Both the position numbers and the translations under genes were made by a program. The notes below the pieces were generated by a model. That model had not been told where the DNA came from, made no database searches, and worked only from the letters and a program-made list of their open reading frames with translations. DNA of 64,000 nt from Denitratimonas sp037478135 (GTDB taxonomy: Bacteria; Pseudomonadota; Gammaproteobacteria; Xanthomonadales; Xanthomonadaceae). This document shows positions 8,628 through 15,731 of this stretch, in pieces. The DNA lies in the NCBI RefSeq assembly GCF_037478135.1, contig NZ_JBBHDV010000008.1, positions 73,143 to 137,142 on the forward strand, given 5' to 3'. How positions within the stretch are numbered: position 1 is the first letter of the stretch; each line of letters begins with the position of its first letter.

Positions 8628-9764
8628 TCAATCGCCCATCAGTTTCTGGCGGTGCTCCCAGCGCTCCTGCGCATCGAAGCACAGCGTCGCGATCGGGCGG
8701 GCTTCGAGACGGTCCAGGCCGATTTCCTCACCGGTTTCCTCGCAGTAGCCGTATTCGCCATCGTCAACGCGCTTGAGCGCCTTGTCGATCTTGCCGATCA
8801 ACTTGCGGTAGCGGTCGCGAGTGCGCAGTTCCAGCGAGTTCTCGGTTTCACGCGTGGCGCGTTCGGCATCGTCACCGACATCGCGTACTTCCTCGCGCAG
8901 GTTGTCGATGGTCTGCTTGGATTCCTCGACCAGTTCTCCGCGCCAGGTCAGCAGCTTCTGGCGGAAATATTCGAGCTGCTCGGGGCTCATGTATTCCTCG
9001 CCGGGCTTGGGACGGTAGCCGGTGGGCAGGTCCGGGCGCTCGGGCAGCGGGGAAACATCCGGCGCCGGCATCGGGCGGGGCTTGGTCTTGGTTGCAGCTT
9101 TGCTCATTGTGGTCCTTGCGTTCCTTGCAGGTGTCGCGTTTTCAGCCTTTGCCGGCGCGGTCTTCCCGACTGCGGCCGAAGTCTTGCTCTTGACACTGGA
9201 AGTGGTGGTGACGCCGGTGGCCGGCGTGGTCTTCTTCACCGCGCTGCCGGTGGCGGCGGCTTTGGCTGTTGCGGATTTCTTCGTGGCGGCGGTTTTGGCC
9301 GGGGCCTTGGCTGCTGTCTTTGCTACGGCCTTGGCTGCCACCTTCTTCACCGCCTTCTTCGTGGCGGGCGGGGCCTTGGCCGGGCTCTTGGCGGCACTGC
9401 GCGAAGCCGGTTTGACCATGCTAACCAGGGTTTCAGCCAGGCGCTTGACGCCGCTCTTGGGCTTGGCAGACGTAGCGGTCTTTGCCGTGGTCTTCTTCAC
9501 CACAGCCTTCTTGACTGCGGTTTTCTTGACGACCGCCTTCTTGGCCGCCGTTTTTTTCACCACTGCCTTTTTGACGGCGCTCTTGCTGACAGCGGTCTTC
9601 TTCACGGCAGCCTTGCTGGCTGTTGTCTTTTTCGCTGCCGCCGCCTTGCTTGCTGCCGTCTTTTTCGCTGCGGCCTTTGTGGCGGGTACGCGCTTGGCTG
9701 CCGCCTTGCGGGCTTCGGTCGAACTACCGGTCGACTTGCCGGACGATTTAGATTTCGTTGCCAC
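8628..9764 (-). CDS. dksA: DksA with histone-H1-like N-terminal tail
   Basis: DksA binds the RNA polymerase secondary channel and works with ppGpp in the stringent response. The C-terminal ~140 residues are a normal DksA coiled coil and globular domain. The tip reads GDDAERAT, keeping the first Asp and the Ala of the E. coli DxxDxA motif with Glu for the second Asp. The zinc-finger region is CEET-x17-CFDA (Cys341, Cys362), so two of the four zinc cysteines are replaced, as described for P. aeruginosa DksA2. The first ~190 residues are almost only Ala, Lys, Val, Thr and Ser in AAVKKTAVKKA-like repeats, resembling the H1 tail and typical of Xanthomonadales. The GTG at 9764 has a GAGGG site 8 bases ahead. 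A GTG at 9779 is the alternative. Confidence 0.95.
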   Translation of the reverse strand: MATKSKSSGKSTGSSTEARKAAAKRVPATKAAAKKTAASKAAAAKKTTASKAAVKKTAVSKSAVKKAVVKKTAAKKAVVKKTAVKKAVVKKTTAKTATSAKPKSGVKRLAETLVSMVKPASRSAAKSPAKAPPATKKAVKKVAAKAVAKTAAKAPAKTAATKKSATAKAAATGSAVKKTTPATGVTTTSSVKSKTSAAVGKTAPAKAENATPARNARTTMSKAATKTKPRPMPAPDVSPLPERPDLPTGYRPKPGEEYMSPEQLEYFRQKLLTWRGELVEESKQTIDNLREEVRDVGDDAERATRETENSLELRTRDRYRKLIGKIDKALKRVDDGEYGYCEETGEEIGLDRLEARPIATLCFDAQERWEHRQKLMGD

Positions 9765-9809
9765 GTTCGGAACCCTCACTTGTGCTCATCCAAGCAACAG
9801 CGGCCGCGT

Positions 9810-9838
9810 GTTATAGCTTAGTCATACCAAAGCGGCAA
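9810..9838 (-). promoter_or_regulatory. Sigma70-type promoter of dksA
   Basis: On the minus strand, TTGCCG (9838-9833) and TATAAC (9815-9810) are separated by exactly 17 bases. They match TTGACA at 4 and TATAAT at 5 of 6 positions. The predicted start of transcription near 9803 gives a leader of about 40 bases to the GTG at 9764. Confidence 0.7.
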
Positions 9839-9879
9839 GCATGTTGCCGCAAGCTGCTTCGCCCATCGACACTGGCCGC

Positions 9880-10113
9880 ATGAACTCCCCTGTCATTCTC
9901 CTGCTGCGCGGTTACAAGCGCTTTGTCAGCCCATTGCTCGGACAGCATTGCCGCTTCCATCCGAGTTGCTCGATGTACGCCATCGAGGCCATCCAGGTGC
10001 ATGGTCATCTGCGTGGCGGCTGGCTGGCGATCAAACGCCTGGCACGCTGCCAGCCGCTGTGCGAAGGCGGACTGGATCCGGTGCCTCCGCGACGACCACC
10101 GCCACAGGAATGA
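9880..10113 (+). CDS. yidD: YidD-type membrane protein insertion efficiency factor
   Basis: A 77-residue YidD. It shows the family pattern: RGYKRFVSPLL, CRFHPSCSMYAIEAI, HG...GGWLAIKRLARCQP and GGLDPVP. All three conserved Cys positions are present. YidD is a small amphipathic inner-membrane protein that helps YidC/Sec-dependent insertion. In many bacteria yidD lies between rnpA and yidC, but here it stands alone, divergent from dksA. The ATG at 9880 is chosen because homology begins there. An in-frame ATG at 9841 would add 13 unconserved residues. No strong ribosome site is seen at either. Confidence 0.93.
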   Translation: MNSPVILLLRGYKRFVSPLLGQHCRFHPSCSMYAIEAIQVHGHLRGGWLAIKRLARCQPLCEGGLDPVPPRRPPPQE

Positions 10114-10293
10114 CCCGGGCAGACCCTGCCTGATTCCACAACGGTATCGGACACGGGACTGGCCCATGTTAGCCCGCCCACCGATAATGCACCACGCAGG
10201 CCGGCAGGAAGCGCTCCTGCCCGCAACCGCGCTGGCCCGTCGCTGCGATACCGGCGCGCGCGAGCCTCCCCCCCCCACCGCCGGAGCTTCACG

Positions 10294-11655
10294 ATGGCCG
10301 ACGCCGCCCGCCACGACAAGACCGCCCGGCAACTGCGCCTACTTTCCGATGCGCTGGACAGCGGCCGCCTGGGACCGGTGCGGCGCCTGGTCAACACGCT
10401 GTCACCGGCGGAAATCGCCAACCTGCTGGAATCACTGCCGACCACCAAGCGCACAGTGGTGTGGGGCCTGGTCGATCCGGAGGATGACGGCGAGGTGCTG
10501 GTGCACGTCGGCGACGATGTGCGCGAAAGCCTGATCGCGGAAATGGACCCGGACGAACTGGTCGCCGCGGTCGAAGACCTGGACATCGATGACCTGGCCG
10601 ATCTGGCCGACGACCTGCCCGACCAGGTCATCGACGAAGTCCTCAAATCGATGGACCGGGAAAACCGCGAGCGGCTGGAGCAGGCGCTTTCGTACCCGGA
10701 AGGCACCGCCGGCCGCCTGATGAACCCGGACGTGGTCACGGTGCGCGCCGACACCACGGTCGATGTGGTGTTGCGCTACCTGCGCCTGCGCGGCGAACTG
10801 CCCGACCATACCGACCATCTGTTCGTGGTCAGCCGCCGCCACCAGTATCTGGGCCGGCTCTCGCTGCACGCGCTGCTCACGCACGAACCTTCGACCCCGA
10901 TCAACGAACTGTTCGATGACGAACAGGCCGCGATCCGGGTTGATGCCAGCGAGCGCCACGTCGCCAACGAATTCTCCGACCACGACTGGGTCACCGCGCC
11001 GGTGGTGGACGGGAACAACATCCTGCTGGGCCGCATCACGATCGACGACGTGGTCGACATCATCCGCGAACAGGGGGAACACCACGCCCTCTCCGCCGCC
11101 GGCCTGGACGAGGACGAAGATCTGTTCGGCTCAGTACCGCGCGCGGTGCGACGGCGTCTGGTGTGGCTGTCGATCAACCTGTGCACGGCCTTTATCGCCG
11201 CCAACGTGGTAGGCCAATTCGAGGCCACCATCGATCAACTCGTGGCGTTGGCCGTGTTGATGCCAATGGTCGCCGGGCTGGGTGGCAATGCCGGTACGCA
11301 GGTCATGGCTTTGGTGGTGCGTGGCATTGCGTTCGATCAGGTCGGCCCTTCCAATCTCCTGACCCTGCTATGGAAGGAATTGCGCGTGGCCATGCTGAAC
11401 GGGCTGCTGATGGGCGCCGTGTTGGCGCTTATCGTCTTCGTATGGTTTCGGGAAGTGGGCCTTTCACTGGTGATCTTCACCGCGCTCACCTGCAACCTGC
11501 TTCTCGCAGCTTCGGTAGGAGTCCTGATTCCGGTGGGATTGAAGCGTCTGGGTTTCGATCCGGCACTGGGTAGCAGTATTTTCCTGACCGCCATCACCGA
11601 CTCGATGGGCTTTTTCACCTTCCTCGGTCTTGCCACACTGGTACTGTTGAACTGA
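10294..11655 (+). CDS. mgtE: MgtE-family magnesium transporter
   Basis: A 453-residue magnesium channel/transporter. The N-terminal cytosolic superhelical MgtE_N domain (about 1-125) is acidic (DPDELVAAVEDLDIDDLADLADDLPD). It is followed by a CBS pair (about 130-260) that senses magnesium, a plug helix and five membrane helices (about 285-453). The pore motif LPMVAGLGGNAGTQ-like block (MPMVAGLGGNAGTQ) and the last helix TAITDSMGFFTFLGLA are clear. The ATG at 10294 has a CCGGAG site 7 bases ahead. The gene stands alone, with no sign of an M-box leader in the 180 bases upstream. It ends 17 bases before the convergent ECF operon. Confidence 0.96.
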   Translation: MADAARHDKTARQLRLLSDALDSGRLGPVRRLVNTLSPAEIANLLESLPTTKRTVVWGLVDPEDDGEVLVHVGDDVRESLIAEMDPDELVAAVEDLDIDDLADLADDLPDQVIDEVLKSMDRENRERLEQALSYPEGTAGRLMNPDVVTVRADTTVDVVLRYLRLRGELPDHTDHLFVVSRRHQYLGRLSLHALLTHEPSTPINELFDDEQAAIRVDASERHVANEFSDHDWVTAPVVDGNNILLGRITIDDVVDIIREQGEHHALSAAGLDEDEDLFGSVPRAVRRRLVWLSINLCTAFIAANVVGQFEATIDQLVALAVLMPMVAGLGGNAGTQVMALVVRGIAFDQVGPSNLLTLLWKELRVAMLNGLLMGAVLALIVFVWFREVGLSLVIFTALTCNLLLAASVGVLIPVGLKRLGFDPALGSSIFLTAITDSMGFFTFLGLATLVLLN

Positions 11656-11672
11656 GCTTCGGCAAGGGCATC

Positions 11673-12014
11673 TCAGCGCTCGGCGCTGACCTTTTCTTCC
11701 GCCACCGGCAGCGCCAGATAGAACCGCACAGATGCGTCCGGATCGGCCGCATCCAGTGCCACCCAGGCCTGCCTGCTGCTCTCCAGCAACTGCGCCTGCT
11801 GCACGATGCCGGCAGAGATGTCCGGCGCCTTCACTGCCTGCCATGCCAGCAAAGGCGCGACCAGAGCCATGCTTGCGGCGCACCACGCCAGTGCCCTTGA
11901 GCCCGCCGTTTCCGCAGACTTGTCCATGCCTGCGCGTATCCGCTCCCAACCACCGGCCGGAGGTGTGCGCCAGGACCAGCCCGATTCCTCAGTGCGTTGC
12001 TGCTGTATCGCCAT
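11673..12014 (-). CDS. Small single-pass membrane protein downstream of the ECF sigma factor
   Basis: I do not recognise this 113-residue protein. It has a basic/polar N-terminal cytoplasmic part (about 1-40, with WSWRTPPAGGWERI), one hydrophobic segment (about 43-62) and a C-terminal part of about 50 residues that would be periplasmic. Position and topology resemble a short anti-sigma factor: the ATG at 12014 lies 26 bases inside the end of the sigma gene, and an AAGGA site precedes it by 8 bases. No zinc-binding HxxxCxxC anti-sigma motif is present. The anti-sigma role is inference from context only. Confidence 0.75.
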   Translation of the reverse strand: MAIQQQRTEESGWSWRTPPAGGWERIRAGMDKSAETAGSRALAWCAASMALVAPLLAWQAVKAPDISAGIVQQAQLLESSRQAWVALDAADPDASVRFYLALPVAEEKVSAER

Positions 12015-12501
12015 CGTTCCCGTCCTTCAACAACTCCCGCAGGCGCTGCAGCGCCCGGTGCTTGCGCGAAGCCACCGTTCCCGGTGCGATGTCCAGCAAC
12101 CGCGCCAATTCACGCGTATCCAGCCCGGCGTACTCGGACAACAGCAGCAGTTCCCTGTCTCTGGGCTGGAGCCCGGCCAGCCCTGCCCGCAAGGTCATCA
12201 GGTCGGCGTCGATACCGTCCGGTGCCGCGGTTCTGGCGTCTTCCAGCGATTCCAGTCCGACCCATTGGCGCAAGCGCTGCCAGCGCAGCCGGTTGCGTGC
12301 CAGATTCAGCGCCGTGGCCCACGCCAGCGCATCCAGATGGCCCGCGTCCAGCCTCGCGCGTTGCGACCACAAGCGCAGGAAACATTCCTGCATCACGTCC
12401 TGGCACGCAGGCGCATCCCACAGCATCCGGAGCAGCGCGTTGAACAGACCGGCTTCCACCCGCAGGTAACAGGCTTCCAGCTCACCGGCATCCAGTGCCA
12501 T
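11989..12501 (-). CDS. ECF-type RNA polymerase sigma factor
   Basis: A 170-residue sigma70-family ECF factor. The sigma2 region is about residues 20-85 (DVMQECFLRLWSQRARLDAG and the following AWATALNLARNRLR block). The sigma4 region is about 105-160 (LQPRDRELLLLSEYAGLDTRELARLLDI and APGTVASRKHRALQRLREL, the helix-turn-helix). It starts 4 bases after the stop of the upstream membrane protein gene and overlaps the downstream gene, so the three are one transcription unit. The stimulus and regulon are unknown. An ECF sigma between two predicted membrane proteins suggests control by a membrane signal. Confidence 0.92.
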   Translation of the reverse strand: MALDAGELEACYLRVEAGLFNALLRMLWDAPACQDVMQECFLRLWSQRARLDAGHLDALAWATALNLARNRLRWQRLRQWVGLESLEDARTAAPDGIDADLMTLRAGLAGLQPRDRELLLLSEYAGLDTRELARLLDIAPGTVASRKHRALQRLRELLKDGNDGDTAATH

Positions 12502-12505
12502 GCCG

Positions 12506-13282
12506 TCACGGGTTCGGCGCGAGGATTCGCTGGCGCATCAGCAGCAGCCGTTCCGGACGATCGCCGGAACCACCCAGCAGCCCCACAACCATCCACTGGT
12601 TGTGCGGCAGGGAGAAGCTGGATTCAAATCTCATATCCTGGCGTGCACGATCCACCACCTCGGTCATGCGGAACTCCAGCACCGCTTCAACCCGGGTATC
12701 CGTGATCGAGAACAGATGAACGCTGGAGGTCATCTGCGGCGTCTGCATAAGCGCAAATGTCCGATCAGGGTGACGGCTGTTCCTGGATACTGTCGCCATC
12801 CCGCGATCCACCAGCTGCAGCGCCCCAAACCCGAATTCGTTGCGTATCTGTGCCAACAACGGACCCAATGGCTGCAACGCCGGGTCATCCTGCTGCGCCG
12901 GCTCATCGGAGGCCGCCAGCACCCACAGATCGAAGCTCACCGTGCTTTCAGGGATTTCATCCGCGACGGCTCCCTTCGACAGTTCCTCCACCGCTGTCCT
13001 GATGGAAGGCTGCATCGATGCCGGTGCGGCCACCACCAGCATGCCGGGCATCGGCAAGCTGGCATGGCCCTGCGGCTGCACACCCTCCCGGGTGGTCAGC
13101 AACACGACCCGCAACGCATCGCGGATCGCCTCGCCACGCTCGGGCGGAACCGGATACGTCATCACCAGCTGCCCATCGGAGCTTGTGCCCGACGATGAAA
13201 GCGACGGGCCGCGCAGTGCCAAGAACAGCACCAGCAAACCCAGACCGAGAATGGCCACCAGCGGCCAGATGTTCTTCTGCAT
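12506..13282 (-). CDS. Membrane-anchored protein of unknown function, first gene of the ECF operon
   Basis: Not recognised. The 258 residues begin with a signal-anchor helix (about 6-24, WPLVAILGLGLLVLFLALRG). A Ser/Gly linker and a soluble, presumably periplasmic part of about 220 residues follow. Two blocks look like small alpha/beta domains: GEAIRDALRVVLLTTREGV...MLVVAAPASMQPSIRTAVEEL resembles the short ring-forming domains of secretins in pattern only, and VSFDLWVLAA...PLGPLLAQIRNEFGFGALQLVDRG is reminiscent of secretin-associated domains. The last part has PHNQWMVVGLLGGS. The ATG at 13282 has a GGGAAG site that is partly covered by the hairpin upstream. A sensor for the sigma factor is possible but unproven. 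Confidence 0.75.
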   Translation of the reverse strand: MQKNIWPLVAILGLGLLVLFLALRGPSLSSSGTSSDGQLVMTYPVPPERGEAIRDALRVVLLTTREGVQPQGHASLPMPGMLVVAAPASMQPSIRTAVEELSKGAVADEIPESTVSFDLWVLAASDEPAQQDDPALQPLGPLLAQIRNEFGFGALQLVDRGMATVSRNSRHPDRTFALMQTPQMTSSVHLFSITDTRVEAVLEFRMTEVVDRARQDMRFESSFSLPHNQWMVVGLLGGSGDRPERLLLMRQRILAPNP

Positions 13283-13291
13283 GATCAGCTT

Positions 13292-13320
13292 CCCATGCGC
13301 GGAACCGCCGCGCTCATGGG
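13292..13320 (-). promoter_or_regulatory. Hairpin overlapping the ribosome site of the ECF operon
   Basis: CCCATG plus CGCGG (13292-13302) pairs with CCGCG plus CATGGG (13308-13320), leaving a 5-base loop and a 2-base bulge. Its foot includes the GGG of the Shine-Dalgarno sequence for the gene starting at 13282. In the transcript this could mask the ribosome site. It may act as a translational switch, or it may be fortuitous. Confidence 0.45.
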
Positions 13321-13510
13321 TTGTAACACCCCAGTGCCGGATTTCTTCCCTTGTGGGGTCTGTTCGGGATGCTGATCAACGGATCAGCGACACGCTCACC
13401 ACCGGTGCATCGTCAGAAAAACATTGTCCTGCGCCACTGCGCCCGAGTTTGGACACGATCAATCCGGCTAGGGACTTTCACCAGCCCCGCAGCTCGCGGA
13501 AGAACTGGCC

Positions 13511-13557
13511 GCTGCCGGCCAGACGCGACGCTGCCACTCACCGTGCTGGCCGGCAGC
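13511..13557 (-). terminator. Long hairpin downstream of the isoaspartyl peptidase gene
   Basis: A perfect 12-bp inverted repeat, GCTGCCGGCCAG / CTGGCCGGCAGC, with a 23-base loop lies 32 bases after the stop at 13589. No U-run follows on the minus strand, so it is either a Rho-assisted terminator or a 3'-stabilising hairpin. The remaining bases 13321-13510 presumably carry the ECF operon promoter, but no confident -35/-10 pair is seen. Confidence 0.45.
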
Positions 13558-13588
13558 TGTTCTCGCTTTGAGGCACCGTCGCCAAAAC

Positions 13589-14602
13589 CTATTCCCGGAA
13601 AATGGCGATGTTGCGGTTGCCGGCGGCATCGATGCTGGCGCGGTACATGCCGCTGGTGTTGAACGGCAGGTGCACATTGCCGTGCGCGTCGACCGCGATG
13701 ACGCCGCCATTGCCGCCCAGCGCCGGCAATTCTTCGATCACCACGGCGTCGGCGGCCTGCGCCAGGCTCTGACCGGTCAGGCGTACGCGGGCACAGATCT
13801 CGTGCGCGAGTGCCATGCGGATGAAGTATTCGCCCCAGCCGGTGCCGGATACCGCGCACTGCGCATCGGCCCAGGTGCCGGCGCCGATGATCGAGCTGTC
13901 GCCGACGCGGCCATAGCGTTTCATCACCATGCCACCGGTCGAGGTCGCGGCCGCCAGATGACCGGCGGCATCCAGCGCGACCGCACCGACGGTGCCGAAA
14001 TAGTTTGCCGGTGCGGGCACGGCACCGGCCTGCGCTTCGGCACGCGCCTTCTGGTCCAGGTACTGCTGCCAGCGGTGCGGGGTGTGGAAGTAGTCCGGCG
14101 GCACGAACTCGAAGCCTTTTTCCTGCGCGAACTGCTCGGCGCCGGCGCCAATCAGCATCACGTGCGCGGATTGCTCCATCACCGCGCGCGCCAGCCGGAT
14201 CGGGTTGGCGATGCGGCTGACGCCGGCCACTGCGCCGGCACGCTGGCTGGCGCCATCCATGATCGAGGCATCCAGTTCGTTGCGACCTTCGGCGTTGAAC
14301 ACCGCGCCCTTGCCGGCGTTGAAATGCGGGCTGTCCTCCAGCACGGCGACGCTGGCAGTCACTGCATCCAGCGCGGTGCCGCCACTGCTCAACACCGCGT
14401 GGCCGGCATCCAGTGCCGCCGCCAGCGCGGCGCGGATCGCGGCTTCTTCCTCGGCACCCAGATTGGCGCGTTCCAGCGTGCCGGCGCCGCCGTGCAAGGC
14501 GATCGCAATCGGTGCCTTCGCCGGTTCCGGCGCGCTGGATTCCGCCGCCACACCCGTTGTTGCCACAAGCATCGTGATGATCCATCCCCAGTGATGACGC
14601 AT
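13589..14602 (-). CDS. iaaA: Exported isoaspartyl peptidase / type III L-asparaginase
   Basis: A 337-residue N-terminal nucleophile hydrolase that removes isoaspartyl residues from peptides and hydrolyses asparagine. It shows IALHGGAGT (start of the mature alpha subunit), FNAGKGAVFN, ELDASIMDG and the autocleavage site before the nucleophilic Thr in GTVGAVALD. It also has the GMVMKRYGRVGDSSIIGAG substrate loop and SGTGWGEYFIR. The ATG at 14602 has a GGAG site 7 bases ahead and begins a signal peptide (WGWIITMLVATTGVAA). An ATG at 14608 is the alternative. Export is notable because the E. coli enzyme is cytoplasmic. It is divergent from the beta-lactamase gene with about 160 bases between them. 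Confidence 0.93.
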   Translation of the reverse strand: MRHHWGWIITMLVATTGVAAESSAPEPAKAPIAIALHGGAGTLERANLGAEEEAAIRAALAAALDAGHAVLSSGGTALDAVTASVAVLEDSPHFNAGKGAVFNAEGRNELDASIMDGASQRAGAVAGVSRIANPIRLARAVMEQSAHVMLIGAGAEQFAQEKGFEFVPPDYFHTPHRWQQYLDQKARAEAQAGAVPAPANYFGTVGAVALDAAGHLAAATSTGGMVMKRYGRVGDSSIIGAGTWADAQCAVSGTGWGEYFIRMALAHEICARVRLTGQSLAQAADAVVIEELPALGGNGGVIAVDAHGNVHLPFNTSGMYRASIDAAGNRNIAIFRE

Positions 14603-14765
14603 GTCCATACTCCAGGCCGGCGCTTGGCGCGGCATTCGATCAGAAACGGTGCGCAGTCTAGCCCAGCGCCGATACGCCGATGACTTCGTCCTGCCGCTCA
14701 CCGTGCCCGGAAAATGCCAGATGCGGGGTGCATCATGGCCGCCCCTTCGCCAAGGTTCGCAGCCG

Positions 14766-15695
14766 ATGTTCCTTTACTTCACACAGATCCGCGCATGGCC
14801 GCTGGCCGCATTGCTGCTGTTTATGCTGGCCGCATGCGCTGGCGCGCCGCGCGCTCCCGATGACGCAACCGATACCGCAAGCGATGCGCTGGCGGCACTG
14901 GAACTGCGCAGCGGCGGGCGTCTGGGCGTGTTCGTGCTGGATGCCGGCAGTGGCCGCAGTCTGGGCTGGCGCGAAGACGAGCGCTTCGGCATGTGCTCGA
15001 CATTCAAGCTGCTGCTGGCGGCCACGGTGCTGGATGCGGCACGGCAGGGCCGGCTCGACGGCACCGCACCGATCCACTTCAGCGATGATGATCTGGTGCC
15101 GCATTCACCGGTGCTGCGCGAACACTTGGCCCTCGGCAGCAGCACGCTGACCGCACCCGAACTGGCCCGCGCCACCCAGCTGACCAGCGACAACGCCGCC
15201 GCCAATCTGCTGATCCGCGAGTTGGGCGGGCCGGAAGCCGTCACCGCACTCTGGCGCGCCAGTGGCGATGAAGTGAGCCGGCTGGACCGGCTGGAGCCAG
15301 ACATGAATCTGCTGCCGCCCGGCGACCTGCGCGACAGCACCTCGCCGCGCGCGATGGCGCAGCACGTGGCCCGTCTGTTCACCTCCGAGATGCTCGTACC
15401 CGAAGACCGCGAACGCCTGCGCGAATGGATGGTTGAAACCGGCACCGGCCTTGCCCGCCTGCGCGCCGCCACGCCACCGCACTGGCAGGCCGGCGACAAG
15501 ACCGGTTCTGCAATCGCGCCGCTGATGCCGAACAAGACCCACGATGTCGCGGTGTTCTGGCCGCCGGGCCGGGCGCCGGTCATCGTCGCCGCGTATTACG
15601 AATCCGATGCCCACCATGCCGGCAGGATCCGCGCGCAGGACGAGGCCGTGCTGGCGCAGGTTGGGCGCATTGCGGTGGCCTGGGCGGGCGATTGA
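14766..15695 (+). CDS. bla: Class A beta-lactamase, predicted lipoprotein
   Basis: A 309-residue serine beta-lactamase with every class A element: CSTFK (Ser78 and Lys81 = Ambler 70 and 73), SDN (141-143 = 130-132), RLEPDMN (Glu177 = 166) and KTG (245-247 = 234-236). Cys precedes the catalytic Ser, as in the L2 and KPC/SME groups, but I see no partner Cys near Ambler 238. The N-terminus has a hydrophobic stretch ending in LAAC (residues 21-24), a lipobox, so the enzyme is probably membrane-anchored in the periplasm. The ATG at 14766 fits the lipobox position. The frame is open upstream to 14601 without homology. No ampR-type regulator is adjacent, and the divergent gene is the isoaspartyl peptidase. 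Confidence 0.95.
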   Translation: MFLYFTQIRAWPLAALLLFMLAACAGAPRAPDDATDTASDALAALELRSGGRLGVFVLDAGSGRSLGWREDERFGMCSTFKLLLAATVLDAARQGRLDGTAPIHFSDDDLVPHSPVLREHLALGSSTLTAPELARATQLTSDNAAANLLIRELGGPEAVTALWRASGDEVSRLDRLEPDMNLLPPGDLRDSTSPRAMAQHVARLFTSEMLVPEDRERLREWMVETGTGLARLRAATPPHWQAGDKTGSAIAPLMPNKTHDVAVFWPPGRAPVIVAAYYESDAHHAGRIRAQDEAVLAQVGRIAVAWAGD

Positions 15696-15731
15696 AGCGA
15701 ACAGATGACGCCGACAACGCGGCGGAAAGCA

